DNA from: JAMOAW01 sp039908535
GTDB taxonomy: Bacteria > Pseudomonadota > Magnetococcia > Magnetococcales > JADFZT01
Assembly (NCBI GenBank): GCA_039908535.1
Contig: JAMOAW010000011.1
Coordinates: 1-55,589, forward strand
Direction: 5' to 3'
Length of the DNA stretch: 55,589 nucleotides
Shown: positions 1 through 8,718 of the stretch, one piece after another
How the letters are laid out: the number at the start of each line of letters is the position of its first letter
How positions within the stretch are numbered: the first letter of the stretch is position 1
Notes under the pieces: model-generated
What the model saw: the letters and a program-made list of their open reading frames with translations, nothing else
What the model was told of the DNA's origin: nothing
Databases searched by the model: none
Translations under genes and position numbers: made by a program

Positions 1-447
1 AATCAGGGAAGGTTTCGATTAAAAGCAGCATAGTGGGAGCGACTGTTAAAAATATTGACCATCTCAGACACTGGAAATTGCGTTTTTTGAGGCATAATGG
101 GTCTACCGTCCAATGAGGAAAAAATAAAATACAAATCATAAACATGAAGATAAAAAATAACCAAGTATCAGAGCTTATGGATGTTTAAAAATTGTCTTGA
201 CAACGGGGTCCACTTCAGATTCTCTCAAAAATTTGCCTCGGTGTCCTGTAAAAACAAATACTCCATCTCCAAAAATGCTGGAGATGGAGTAAAATTTGGG
301 GCGGATGAGATTTTTGGTAGCGACAGGTTGTTTTCTTGATTTTTCGATACATTGAAATTTCAAGGCTCTACAGTAACATTAACAGATTCGTTAATTTACT
401 TATATTAACTAACCATAACGCTTTCACATCGCAGTTTATCTTTCCGA
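1..447. other. AT-rich flank without a supported gene
   Basis: No convincing coding sequence is seen. A 62-codon minus-strand reading frame (175-363) has no recognisable domain and contains a terminator-like palindrome, so it is not called. The only structured signal is the hairpin at 261-289. Confidence 0.5.
251..289 (-). terminator. Probable intrinsic terminator of the Cys-rich exported protein gene
   Basis: A perfect 10-bp inverted repeat, CTCCATCTCC (261-270) and GGAGATGGAG (280-289), encloses a 9-nt loop. On the minus strand the stem is followed by TATTTGTTTTT, a T-rich tract. It lies about 160 bp past the stop codon of the gene at 448-822, in the right orientation to end its transcript. 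Confidence 0.55.
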
Positions 448-822
448 TTACTTACACTTATTGAAATCAGGTCTGTCAGCCGCGCAAAAATTAAATCCTT
501 TGGGATCTGGCGCACCAGCATCATTATAACCACCAACCAGTTGTTCACCTCTAAATTTGGCTTTGATGATTTTGGATTTGGTGATATCTACACGGTCATT
601 GCTACAGGCTTTCTCTGCTTCGGCAACGCAGATTGGTTTCATGTCAGCATCTTTCTCTTTATCGCAGGCAGCCTTGCCGCCACATTTGGCATAAGAGACT
701 GCTTCTTGACCAGCGCAAGCGGTTCTTACGTAGCTGAGAACACAAGGGCTTTCAGCTGCTGCACTTCCGGCAAATCCTAGTACAATTAAAGATGCCGCAA
801 AGGTAACATATGATTTTTTCAT
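448..822 (-). CDS. Small Cys-rich exported protein, unknown function
   Basis: 124 residues. The N-terminus is a clear Sec signal peptide: Met-Lys-Lys, a hydrophobic stretch, then a signal peptidase I site near AAAES (about residue 23). The mature part of about 100 residues holds eight cysteines, spaced as expected for up to four disulfides in the periplasm. An AAGGA-type ribosome site precedes the ATG. It appears monocistronic, with a likely terminator downstream. I do not recognise the family. The even cysteine count and signal peptide suggest a small periplasmic or secreted disulfide-stabilised protein; any partner or ligand is unknown. Confidence 0.8.
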   Translation of the reverse strand: MKKSYVTFAASLIVLGFAGSAAAESPCVLSYVRTACAGQEAVSYAKCGGKAACDKEKDADMKPICVAEAEKACSNDRVDITKSKIIKAKFRGEQLVGGYNDAGAPDPKGFNFCAADRPDFNKCK

Positions 823-2031
823 TTTTTAAATTTCCTTTTTCAGTGAGTTGTAACAGAGATAATTACCAAGCTTTCATTTCTTGTCATTTCCTTGAAGGGG
901 AAATCTCTAACTAATTAGCACTTTGCCACATCGGAACATCAAGTTAAGAATCAAAATTATCCATTGCAACACCCCTTTTTTGACACTTTCCAAACTAAGA
1001 AATGTCGAAGATGATCACTGGCCATTTTGGATAACATCTCCAAAAGTTCGTTTTCCCTAAAAAAATCTTTCAGGAAAACTGTGTGCGATTTTTTTTTCTT
1101 ATCCAACGGATGGTCTTGGCTTTGCTAATTTTCATAATTCACTCATTATCGCGAAACACAACTATTCTATTTAAATCTATAATTTACTGCGGTCAAAGTC
1201 AAGTAAAATATCATATTTTTATGTTTTTTGATTCTATCGACCCGGTCAAACTCATGTCCAAACTGAAAGCTCCATCCGCCCAAAAATTGTGTTCATCCGA
1301 CTCATTTTGCAAACAGACAAAAGCGATTTGCTGAACATTTGGTTTCGAAAAAATCAAAGACAATATTAAAATATCATAGGATACGATCACTCAGATTTCA
1401 GAAACTTTAGAAGGACTTCCCTCTTAAATTTAAGCCGGAACAAGATATGGAATCAACTGGAAGAATGTACCAGTTTGTATGGATCCTGTCCAACGGGAAC
1501 TCCCCTATTGTTCAGAGCGTTTTCGCGTCGCTATATTTCTTTTCTCTCCCTCAATAAATCAATACTGGCTTTGTATTCGTTTTAGAGCTTTTTCCTGCTA
1601 GGTTTTATAACTCATATCTTTTGCTGCATCCTTCGCCGTAAATATCTTAAAAAGGCAAAATATAAGTAAAAATATTATTTTCTAAATAAAAATTTGTTCA
1701 ATCAAACTATCACACTTTGCAATATTCTAATATTTTAATTTAAATAACTTCTAGTACATAACCATAAATACCTTGATAAATCTATCCACATTAATTCTAA
1801 AAATATCATTGCCTATTGATCTTTCACTGATTGACTTAATCCGTCTTTAAGGCACTCAGATAGTTACTGTTTTTGTATACAGGCTTATTGGATTCTCCTT
1901 TGGAATAAAATGTCAACAAAAATCCAATAATTATCAAATCATAGATTGACTTTCCCCATTGTTTGGATAAAAAATGACTTATGCTCTTTTGACTGTTTAC
2001 CTCCTCAAAATCTCCCTGCTTGTGTGGGAGG
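823..2031. other. Long AT-rich intergenic region
   Basis: About 1.2 kb of AT-rich DNA. An 83-codon plus-strand frame at 1083-1334 has low-complexity hydrophobic composition, no clear ribosome site and no recognisable domain, and was not called. No tRNA, IS or CRISPR-like structure was seen. Confidence 0.5.
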
Positions 2032-2071
2032 CTAAAGAAAGGAAGACGATAAAACGTCTCCCTTTCTTTAG
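2032..2071 (-). terminator. Terminator-like hairpin downstream of the pit operon
   Basis: A 17-bp inverted repeat with one mismatch (2032-2048 and 2055-2071) and a 6-nt loop lies about 25 bp past the stop of the PhoU-like gene. The distal stem arm on the minus strand is T-rich (CCTTTCTTTAG) but no separate long T tract follows, so the mode of termination is uncertain. Confidence 0.55.
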
Positions 2072-2096
2072 ATACAGCTAAACAAAAAGTGCAATC

Positions 2097-2792
2097 TTAT
2101 CCGATAGCAACCACAATTCCGTGCAGTGTGCTGGCTGCATCGCACATTTGGCCAGCAATATTACGCATATGACGATAGATTTCGCGGCGCTTGAGCATTT
2201 CGACGACATGCATCATGGCCAAAACTTCGGCATCTGCAGCACGGCTTTTCATTCTCTGGATATCTTCGTCAATGCTGTAAAGTTTTGCTAAAGCCTTACG
2301 ATAGACCTTGTCCACATTGGTCAAACAAAGCAGGCCGACTTGGGCATCGGGATCGGCCATTGCGGGGGTTGTATCCAACTTGGAATAACCACGCTGAAGA
2401 GCCGACGCAGCCTCTCTCATGACAACAGCGATTTCCAGACAATAGTTGTCGGATTTGATTTGGAGAGCTTCCATCTCTTCAATAACCACACGCATGGAAC
2501 CAAGAGGAATTTCCAATCGAATGATGCTTTGCAGAACATCCTCACGGTCAATAGGGGTTGAAAATGCATTGGTTAGGATATCCAAATGTTTATCCCGCAT
2601 AGCTTTGGCTTGAGATTCCAGTTTAACCAGTTCCTGAAACTTGGCAGGCTTCGAATCAGACAGATATTCAGCCGCAACGGTCATGGCTTGGGACAGAATT
2701 TCCGCTTGAGCGGTAATCATGGTCAAAAAGGGAGGAATCCGAGGGAAAACATTATCCAGCATTTTGGTAAAGGGGGAATTGGTTGCACTCAT
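2097..2792 (-). CDS. PhoU-like DUF47 protein, Pit accessory regulator
   Basis: 231 residues, the usual length for the DUF47 / PhoU_div family (Pfam PF01865): a cytoplasmic all-helical protein resembling PhoU. Family members are typically encoded next to low-affinity Pit phosphate transporters and are thought to modulate them. The sequence shows the expected pattern of long amphipathic helices with acidic and basic residues (for example EIYRHMRNIAGQMCDAASTL near the C-terminus). It is the second gene of a two-gene minus-strand operon, 80 bp downstream of the transporter at 2873-3913. A hairpin follows the stop. Family is confident; exact regulatory role is inferred from context. Confidence 0.88.
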   Translation of the reverse strand: MSATNSPFTKMLDNVFPRIPPFLTMITAQAEILSQAMTVAAEYLSDSKPAKFQELVKLESQAKAMRDKHLDILTNAFSTPIDREDVLQSIIRLEIPLGSMRVVIEEMEALQIKSDNYCLEIAVVMREAASALQRGYSKLDTTPAMADPDAQVGLLCLTNVDKVYRKALAKLYSIDEDIQRMKSRAADAEVLAMMHVVEMLKRREIYRHMRNIAGQMCDAASTLHGIVVAIG

Positions 2793-2872
2793 GTGCGTCT
2801 CCTTAGTGTATGTATAAGTTTAATATTCGTGATGTTTTGTTTTTATTTTACCAAGTTTTGTGAACGACAGAA

Positions 2873-3913
2873 CTAAAACTTGGTGAACACATTTGTTAGT
2901 AAGTAAGTCAAACCACCAACCAGACCAGAACCAGGGATGGTGATGATCCAGGTAGCAAAGATCTCTTTGCCTTTGCGCCATTTTACAGCATTGGGTTGTT
3001 CAGCTGTCCCTACACCCATAATGGCAGAACTCGAGACGTGGGTTGTAGAAACTGGCGCGCCTACCATCGCAGCACCAAAGATGACCGTTGCAGAGGTTAA
3101 TTGGGCGTTGAATGAATGAATGGGACGTACCCGAAAGATACCAAAACCAACTGTCTTTACGATCCGCCAACCACCGAACATATTTCCCGCTGTGATAATT
3201 AAGGCACACCAAAGAATAACCCAGTCAGGAATATAGAACTTGTCCGTCTGTCCGCCTAAAAGCAGTGCCAAGGAGATAATCCCCATGCTTTTTTGTGCAT
3301 CATTGGTTCCGTGGGAAAAGGATAAGGCACCAGCAGAGATCCATTGGGAGTATTTGAAAAATTTATCGACACCTGGTCTTGCTGCGGCCACCATGGTCCG
3401 AACAATTTTTTGTAATGTCCAAGCAAACCAAAAACCCACCACTGGCGAGATAAACAAGGAGAGAATCACCTTTGTGACACCAGACATTTCGCCATCATTA
3501 ATCAATTTACTCCAGCCCCACAACACATGATCTGGACCAGCGGCAAAAAGCACCGCACCCACTATACCACCAACCAATGCATGGGATGAGGAGGATGGCA
3601 AACCAAACCACCACGTAAACAGGTTCCAAAAAATAGAGCCAAAAATGCCGCACAAAAGAATTGTAAGCGACATTGCTGCCTCTAAATCACCAATGGTGAC
3701 AAATTTTCCAATGGTATTTGCCACTGCGGTACCACCAAGCATGGGACCGATAAAGTGAAATACACCAGTCAATAGTGCCGCCTGAATGGGGGTCATGGCT
3801 CTTGATGCGATGATAGTCCCGGTAATATTTGAAGCATCATGAAACCCGTTGGTAAAATCAAATATGAGCACGATGATAATCGCTGCCCACATAAGTATTA
3901 AAATGTTATCCAT
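2873..3913 (-). CDS. pit: PiT-family inorganic phosphate transporter
   Basis: 346 residues, an inner-membrane cation-coupled low-affinity phosphate permease of the PiT family (PF01384). The two family signature repeats are visible: the N-terminal FDFTNGFHDASN near residue 20 and the second-half copy SHGTNDAQKSMG near residue 205. About ten hydrophobic segments are present, plus the motif PSSSSHALVGG in the first half and PVSTTHVSSS in the second. It begins at ATG 3913 after a GGAGG-like ribosome site and leads the operon with the DUF47 gene. No PstSCAB genes are in the window. A short hairpin at 4038-4059 lies upstream in the leader or promoter region. Confidence 0.93.
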   Translation of the reverse strand: MDNILILMWAAIIIVLIFDFTNGFHDASNITGTIIASRAMTPIQAALLTGVFHFIGPMLGGTAVANTIGKFVTIGDLEAAMSLTILLCGIFGSIFWNLFTWWFGLPSSSSHALVGGIVGAVLFAAGPDHVLWGWSKLINDGEMSGVTKVILSLFISPVVGFWFAWTLQKIVRTMVAAARPGVDKFFKYSQWISAGALSFSHGTNDAQKSMGIISLALLLGGQTDKFYIPDWVILWCALIITAGNMFGGWRIVKTVGFGIFRVRPIHSFNAQLTSATVIFGAAMVGAPVSTTHVSSSAIMGVGTAEQPNAVKWRKGKEIFATWIITIPGSGLVGGLTYLLTNVFTKF

Positions 3914-4037
3914 GTTTTCACCTTTTCTCCTCCTGTTAACTGTTTTATTGTTTGCTAAACTTTGATAAATAATGCCTAAATATTAAATTTTTCGAAATAA
4001 TGACATTATAAAAATTTTTAATAACAAAATCTTGAAT

Positions 4038-4059
4038 CAGTAGGAGGTTTCTCCTACTG
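4038..4059. promoter_or_regulatory. Short inverted repeat upstream of pit
   Basis: CAGTAGGAG (4038-4046) and CTCCTACTG (4051-4059) form a perfect 9-bp palindrome with a 4-nt centre, about 125 bp upstream of the pit start codon. It may be an operator or leader hairpin. No run of T follows on either strand, and no Pho-box consensus was recognised. Confidence 0.3.
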
Positions 4060-4362
4060 ACAAAGGTTTTGAGTATCATTTTTCCGTTAGATCCAAATGT
4101 GGTACTAATTTATGGAGGGCAGATTACGCTATTTGATATCATAATGGTGTTAACTTTAAGGAAAACATATCATGATTTTATCAATAATTGACTTTAACCA
4201 AAATAGTCCTTTAAAAACAATGCATTTTAATATTTCCAAGAAAATTTGATTCCCAGAAAATATCAGGGGTTATTCTGTTTTTTGACACAATTATGGCCTT
4301 GCAGATCAAAAACGTAAAAAAATATAAGCCAATAGGATTTTGGACCATTCGTGCTGGATTTT

Positions 4363-4398
4363 TTGGTTAGATTAAAATCATTTGTTGAATCTAACCAA
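4363..4398. repeat. 11-bp inverted repeat in AT-rich spacer
   Basis: TTGGTTAGATT (4363-4373) is repeated inverted as AATCTAACCAA (4388-4398) with a 14-nt loop. The flanks carry further partial complementarity (GGATTTTTT and ATCCAAAAAA). It lies between pit and the kdpE-like gene with no coding sequence around it. It may be a terminator or the remains of a palindromic element. Confidence 0.35.
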
Positions 4399-4430
4399 TT
4401 CATCCAAAAAATGATCCGATCTTGAACTTA

Positions 4431-4538
4431 TCAGCCAGTGAGTGACGCAACGATTTCCTTGAGTCGCTCCGGTTTTTCTACCATGTTGAACACATGGTCT
4501 TTCATTTGGTAGGAGATGTTTTCTTTGTCCAACTGCAT
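4431..4538 (-). pseudogene. Short reading frame of 35 codons, possible gene remnant
   Basis: A minus-strand frame of 35 codons reads as soluble, protein-like sequence ending EKPERLKEIVASLTG, better in composition than the AT-rich DNA around it. A stop lies two codons upstream of the ATG, so it is either a tiny gene or the 3' end of a decayed one. The family is not recognised. Confidence 0.25.
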
Positions 4539-4662
4539 GTATCAGTAAAAATATATCTAAATTTACTCAACAGACCGAAATTCAAAATGCTGTTGTGCCA
4601 ATATACAAGTCATGAGAATATTGTTTTTCAAAAAAAGATTGACCCAATTCTCCATAAAAACT

Positions 4663-5370
4663 CTATTCCCAGGAATCCCGCATACGATACCCCACCCCCA
4701 TTTCTGTCATAAGCAGTTGAGGATGCGCAGAGTCTACTTCCAATTTTCTCCGCAACTGGGCCATGAATACCCGCAACGTATGGGTTTGATGGGTATAGTT
4801 CGGTCCCCAAACCTCTTTTAAAATATGTTGATGAGTCAACACCCGACCAGCATTTTTGGCTAGGTGCAAAAGCAATCGATACTCAATGGGAGTCAGGGTG
4901 ATCAAACAGTCATTCATGCGTACCTCGCGGCGTACCGTGTCTATTTGCAATGGTCCAATCTCAAGAGTCTTCTCCTGGGAAAATCCTGTTTTCAACATGC
5001 TTGCCCGGCGTAAAGCTACCCGAATACGTGCCATTAATTCATTGATACCAAATGGTTTTATGAGATAATCATCTGCCCCGGCATCCAGTGCCATCACTTT
5101 ATCATCTTCTCTTCCCCGCGCTGAAATAACAATAATGGGGACATGACTCCAACCGCGTAATTCTCTTGTAAAATCAATCCCATCCCCATCCGGCAAACCC
5201 AAGTCTAAAAGAATAATCTCCACTGGGGTGGCAGTAGAGAAAAGTCGTGCTTCGCGTAAATTGATAGCATCCACCACATCAAAATCCCGTGCGGTGAGAG
5301 CAGTGTGTAAAAAACGCCGCATTTGCACATCGTCTTCCACTACTAGTATTCGAGCACCTGGTATATTCAT
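4663..5370 (-). CDS. kdpE: KdpE-type OmpR-family response regulator (copy 1)
   Basis: 235 residues. Residues about 7-120 form a receiver domain with the acidic pair EDD, the phospho-acceptor Asp in LLDLGLPDGDG and the Lys in LIKPFG. Residues about 135-232 are an OmpR/PhoB winged helix ending TEMGVGYRM. The receiver is very close in pattern to KdpE of enteric bacteria. The start codon overlaps the end of the upstream sensor gene by 4 bp, so the two are translationally coupled. No kdpFABC genes are in the window; the nearest potassium transporter is ktrBA, about 3.3 kb away on the other strand. The target is therefore inferred to be potassium or turgor genes. Confidence 0.87.
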   Translation of the reverse strand: MNIPGARILVVEDDVQMRRFLHTALTARDFDVVDAINLREARLFSTATPVEIILLDLGLPDGDGIDFTRELRGWSHVPIIVISARGREDDKVMALDAGADDYLIKPFGINELMARIRVALRRASMLKTGFSQEKTLEIGPLQIDTVRREVRMNDCLITLTPIEYRLLLHLAKNAGRVLTHQHILKEVWGPNYTHQTHTLRVFMAQLRRKLEVDSAHPQLLMTEMGVGYRMRDSWE

Positions 5371-7370
5371 ACGGCAATTCCCCCTGAATTTTCATATTGT
5401 TCCGATTGAAAAATATCTTGTGGCAATGGCGGATGGGGGAGAATAAGACGAAATTCTGCCCCACCCGTTGCCCTATTTGTGACTTGAATCGTGCCGTCAT
5501 GAGCCTGGATTACCCCTTGACAAATGGCTAAACCCAATCCAGAACCTGGAATACCCTCTATTTTGCCTCGGACAAATTTTTTAAAAATGTCTTCCTCCTC
5601 CCCAGGCGGTACTCCAGGTCCTTGATCCTGCAAAAGTATAACCACCTTCTCCCCCAATCTCTCCACGATCCAGGTGATTTCGCTCTGTGCCGGAGTATAT
5701 TTAATAGCGTTATCCAGCAAATTAACCAACACCGATTCAAAAAATACAGGGTCAACAAACAGCATGGGAATTTTTTCGTCCCCTTTGACCGTTATCAGTC
5801 GCCCTTGACATTGTTTTTCCAGACGAACCAAAGTTGTTCCAATCATCTCTTCAAAGGGGATCCAATCTTTACGCAGATGGCATCCTCCAGACTCTAGTCG
5901 CACCATATCCAACAAATTGCCAATCAACCTCTCCATTCGTTCGGCTTCGGAGCAGATGGTCTCAAGCAACTCATGTTGTTGGGTTTGATCCAGTCCGCCT
6001 TGGTCATCCCGAATCGCGGTCCCCGCCCCGATGATGGCCCCCAGAGGCGTGCGTAGATCATGAGAGGCCATGCTCAATAAGGTACTGCGTAATTCCTCTT
6101 CTTTAGCGCGGATGGCTGTCATGCGCACCTCTTCGCTCAATTTGGCCCGGTCGATAGCCAAACTGACTTGATGTGCAAATGACTCATAAAAAAACTGATC
6201 TTTCGATAATAAGTTGGAATCTACAATACGTAAGACCAATGCCCCCTTGGTACGAGAAGTATAAATAGGCAAAGCAATAAGTTCTGAATAGGACAGATGG
6301 TCAGTCCCCTTTCCTGTTGGTGTATTAAAAACGCAACACCTGCGTATAAGATTCATAGCGGTGTTTAAAGGGTAAAAATCGTTAGGTGTAGCGGCGGTCA
6401 GGTTTATATTCCCATCCATATCCTCTAGACAAATCGCAGCCTCCCCTCCAAAGAGACGGGCAGCGTGCCGAGTAATGATTTGAGCAATCTGTCCATCATC
6501 CAGAGTGGTCATCACCTCTCTGGTCAATCGGTGCAGGGCATCTGTTTGCCGTTCCCGTTCTCTGGATTCCAACTCTTGACAACGGATTCGGTTCATTAAA
6601 TTGCTAATAATAATACCCACAGTAAAAAGCATGTTAATGGTCAAAACAGCTTTTGGATCTGTTAGTGAAAAGTTAAAATAAGGATAGATAAAATAATAAT
6701 TATAGGACAACGCAGACAAAGTGGATGTCATCAAGGCGGGACCCTGCCCAAATTGAAAGGCTATCCCCATGATAGGTAAAAAGAAGAGCATGACCAAATC
6801 TGGAGCAGTGAGTATATGCCGCCCCCAAATGGCCAACATGGTCGTGATCATCACCGCCAGCAGGCTTACCGCATAACCAAACCAACGATTAGAGGGATGA
6901 TCGGAATCCATTATAAAACCCTGCGATATCGTCTCAGGACTTGCAATACACATCACATTGATATAGCCACTGTTTTGGATTAAATCATGGACCAGTGAGC
7001 TATGAAAGCGTTCTTGCCAACGATTTGACTCAGACCTGCCGATCAATATATGGGTAACGCCCTGTTCGCGAGCGTAACGGATAATCTCTTGATGGACCGA
7101 TTGACCAAACAGCCGAACAGTTGCCCCACCCAGAGACTCCACCAATTGCATATAACCCAGCAACTTTTGCCGATTCTCTTTGCTCAAGACATAGCCATAA
7201 TCAGGGGTATCCACCGTTACAGCCATCCATGAAGCATTTAAACTCTGTGCCAAACGATGTGCGGCTTGAATGGTCCAAACCGATGCAGGATTGGCTGTAA
7301 TGCAGACTAAAATATTCTCCTTGGCCAGATGTTCGGCGATGGGATAACCTCCTTCTACAATGTTCATCAT
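5367..7370 (-). CDS. Short KdpD-like sensor histidine kinase lacking the N-terminal KdpD domain
   Basis: 667 residues, against about 890 for full KdpD. The order is: a universal stress protein-like domain (about 17-150), four closely spaced membrane helices (DUF4118-like, about 180-275), a GAF-like region (about 285-415), HisKA with the phospho-acceptor His in SHDLRTPLG (about residue 437), and a HATPase domain with N box NLLDNAIKY (about 550), G1 DQGPGVP and G2 GSGLGLAI (about 608). The Walker-A KdpD domain that begins full KdpD is absent. The gene overlaps the downstream kdpE-like gene by 4 bp. It probably forms a phosphorelay with that regulator; the altered N-terminus implies a different input signal from the KdpD at 11088. 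Confidence 0.85.
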   Translation of the reverse strand: MMNIVEGGYPIAEHLAKENILVCITANPASVWTIQAAHRLAQSLNASWMAVTVDTPDYGYVLSKENRQKLLGYMQLVESLGGATVRLFGQSVHQEIIRYAREQGVTHILIGRSESNRWQERFHSSLVHDLIQNSGYINVMCIASPETISQGFIMDSDHPSNRWFGYAVSLLAVMITTMLAIWGRHILTAPDLVMLFFLPIMGIAFQFGQGPALMTSTLSALSYNYYFIYPYFNFSLTDPKAVLTINMLFTVGIIISNLMNRIRCQELESRERERQTDALHRLTREVMTTLDDGQIAQIITRHAARLFGGEAAICLEDMDGNINLTAATPNDFYPLNTAMNLIRRCCVFNTPTGKGTDHLSYSELIALPIYTSRTKGALVLRIVDSNLLSKDQFFYESFAHQVSLAIDRAKLSEEVRMTAIRAKEEELRSTLLSMASHDLRTPLGAIIGAGTAIRDDQGGLDQTQQHELLETICSEAERMERLIGNLLDMVRLESGGCHLRKDWIPFEEMIGTTLVRLEKQCQGRLITVKGDEKIPMLFVDPVFFESVLVNLLDNAIKYTPAQSEITWIVERLGEKVVILLQDQGPGVPPGEEEDIFKKFVRGKIEGIPGSGLGLAICQGVIQAHDGTIQVTNRATGGAEFRLILPHPPLPQDIFQSEQYENSGGIAV

Positions 7371-7496
7371 CTAAACTCATTTATATTATTGTGCATTATG
7401 ATTGCCAATTATTTTTTGTAGAAATTGCCGGATTAACTCGATAGAAATATTTTAAAGGATAATCCATCTAACGTCATGCCTGCATCATATTTATGT

Positions 7497-7649
7497 CTCA
7501 GAAAAATAAAAATCAAGACCTTGGGGGGCGGAGAACCGCCCCCCAGACCCCCTCTTTTTTTTAATTCTTAAAAAAAAAGAGGGGGTCTGGGGGATTCATC
7601 CCCCAGGGTTTGGCCTTTGATTTTTTTTTACCCGAAGGGCATCATGTTC
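7497..7649 (+). repeat. Type-A hairpin repeat (full-length copy)
   Basis: One of the best-preserved copies of a family found throughout the window. In order: TCAAGACCTTGG, a G-run/C-run hairpin (GGGGGGCGG, AGAA, CCGCCCCCC), a long CCCCCTCTTTTT / AAAAAGAGGGGG palindrome, a third hairpin CTGGGGGATTCATCCCCCAG, a T tract, and a terminal CCGAAGGG palindrome with GGGCATCATGTTC. No ORF is present. It could act as a bidirectional terminator between the kdpDE-like pair and the IS66 remnant. Confidence 0.85.
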
Positions 7650-7902
7650 TGTAATAATCGTATAAATTTTTAATCAATTTTTTAGCCTTAATTTTTTCTC
7701 ATTTTTTTTAGTAAGTTAGAATGAGAAGGAATAGATTATTTTAATAAGCTAGACTACCTCTTAAGAATGTTTGTTCCCGAATACACCCAAGTGTGGTAGA
7801 ATATATTTTCGTAAGAGGGGCAAAAGTCAGGGCAAGCCCCTCCTGCCTGGATGGATTAGGCTGCTATCTTGGGCAGCAGTCGTCTTTCGTTCCCGGATAA
7901 TG

Positions 7903-8425
7903 TCAGGGAGTGGTCGGATGGTCGGTGTTTGGCACACCCAACCGACAACCGAGATAGTCCCAAAACGAAATGCTAAGTTTGGCGCATGTCTTCATCAAAC
8001 TCAGGAAGGCATCCCGACATTCCTTACCCTCCTCGCTTCGAGTGCCGCCGCTAATCTTGCGTTTAGTCACATAGACGCGGATATCGTTCTCCGAACCATT
8101 AGTATGGAGTGGAGTCTCTGGACACTCCAATACCATTAGGAGTTCAGATTTTTTCCTTTTCAACCGTTCTAAAGCCGCATCCAACGCCTCAAAATTTCCT
8201 CCTAGATGTTGGATGCCGTTGATAGGCCTTGAGATCACTGCATTCGTAAACGATCACAGGGGGGGGTGACTCCCACGCCTCCTCAGATCCAAGAGATGTC
8301 AGGGATCCGATTTTGGAATTTGGCTTAAACGGCTTCGACCAGGATGGAAAACGAGGGGAGCCGCCGAATACGGCAGGTTTCTCGGAGCGATAAGATGCGC
8401 TCCACCCATCGGTTTCCCTTTTCAC
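7903..8425 (-). pseudogene. Frameshifted remnant of an IS66-type transposase
   Basis: Two overlapping minus-strand frames give pieces of one protein. The frame 8189-8425 ends with DLKAYQRHPTSRRKF; the frame 7903-8238 continues with FEALDAALERLKRKKSELL, then PLHTNGSENDIR, TKRKISGGTRSEEGKECRD and SISFWDYL. These are the C-terminal hallmarks of IS66-type DDE transposases, here joined only by a frameshift and without the N-terminal half. IS66 elements end in GTAA and make 8-bp target duplications, which matters because MITE-like elements with those features occur in this window (28514-28723, 50982-51115). Confidence 0.75.
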
Positions 8426-8439
8426 TGGAAGTTCCCTGG

Positions 8440-8718
8440 CTGCGTTTACGCCAGAGGACTCCGAAACGTGCGTTTTCTTTTTTATTTTTGTGTCAAATCA
8501 AATGCAAATCAACAATCACACTTCTTTATTTTTTTTTTATCTCTACACCGTTTAAATTAACCCAATATTGATATAAAACCTGATAATATTTTTCCGCTTT
8601 ATTCAACATCTTTTTTTAAAATTGCCCATATTTCCAAACCTGTTCGATGAAAGACAATCCACATGATACATGATGCCCGTTTATTCTTAGCACCCATTCT
8701 TGACGAGATGGATATACG
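8440..8718. other. Spacer upstream of ktrB
   Basis: An AT-rich spacer of about 280 bp with no gene, presumed to carry the ktrB promoter. No firm -35/-10 pair or operator for the neighbouring KdpE-type regulators could be assigned by eye. Confidence 0.4.

Noticed and set aside
175..363. 62-codon minus-strand reading frame
   Set aside because: It contains the terminator-like palindrome 261-289, has no recognisable domain and no supporting ribosome site.
1083..1334. 83-codon plus-strand reading frame in AT-rich spacer
   Set aside because: Low-complexity composition, no clear ribosome site and no recognisable motif.
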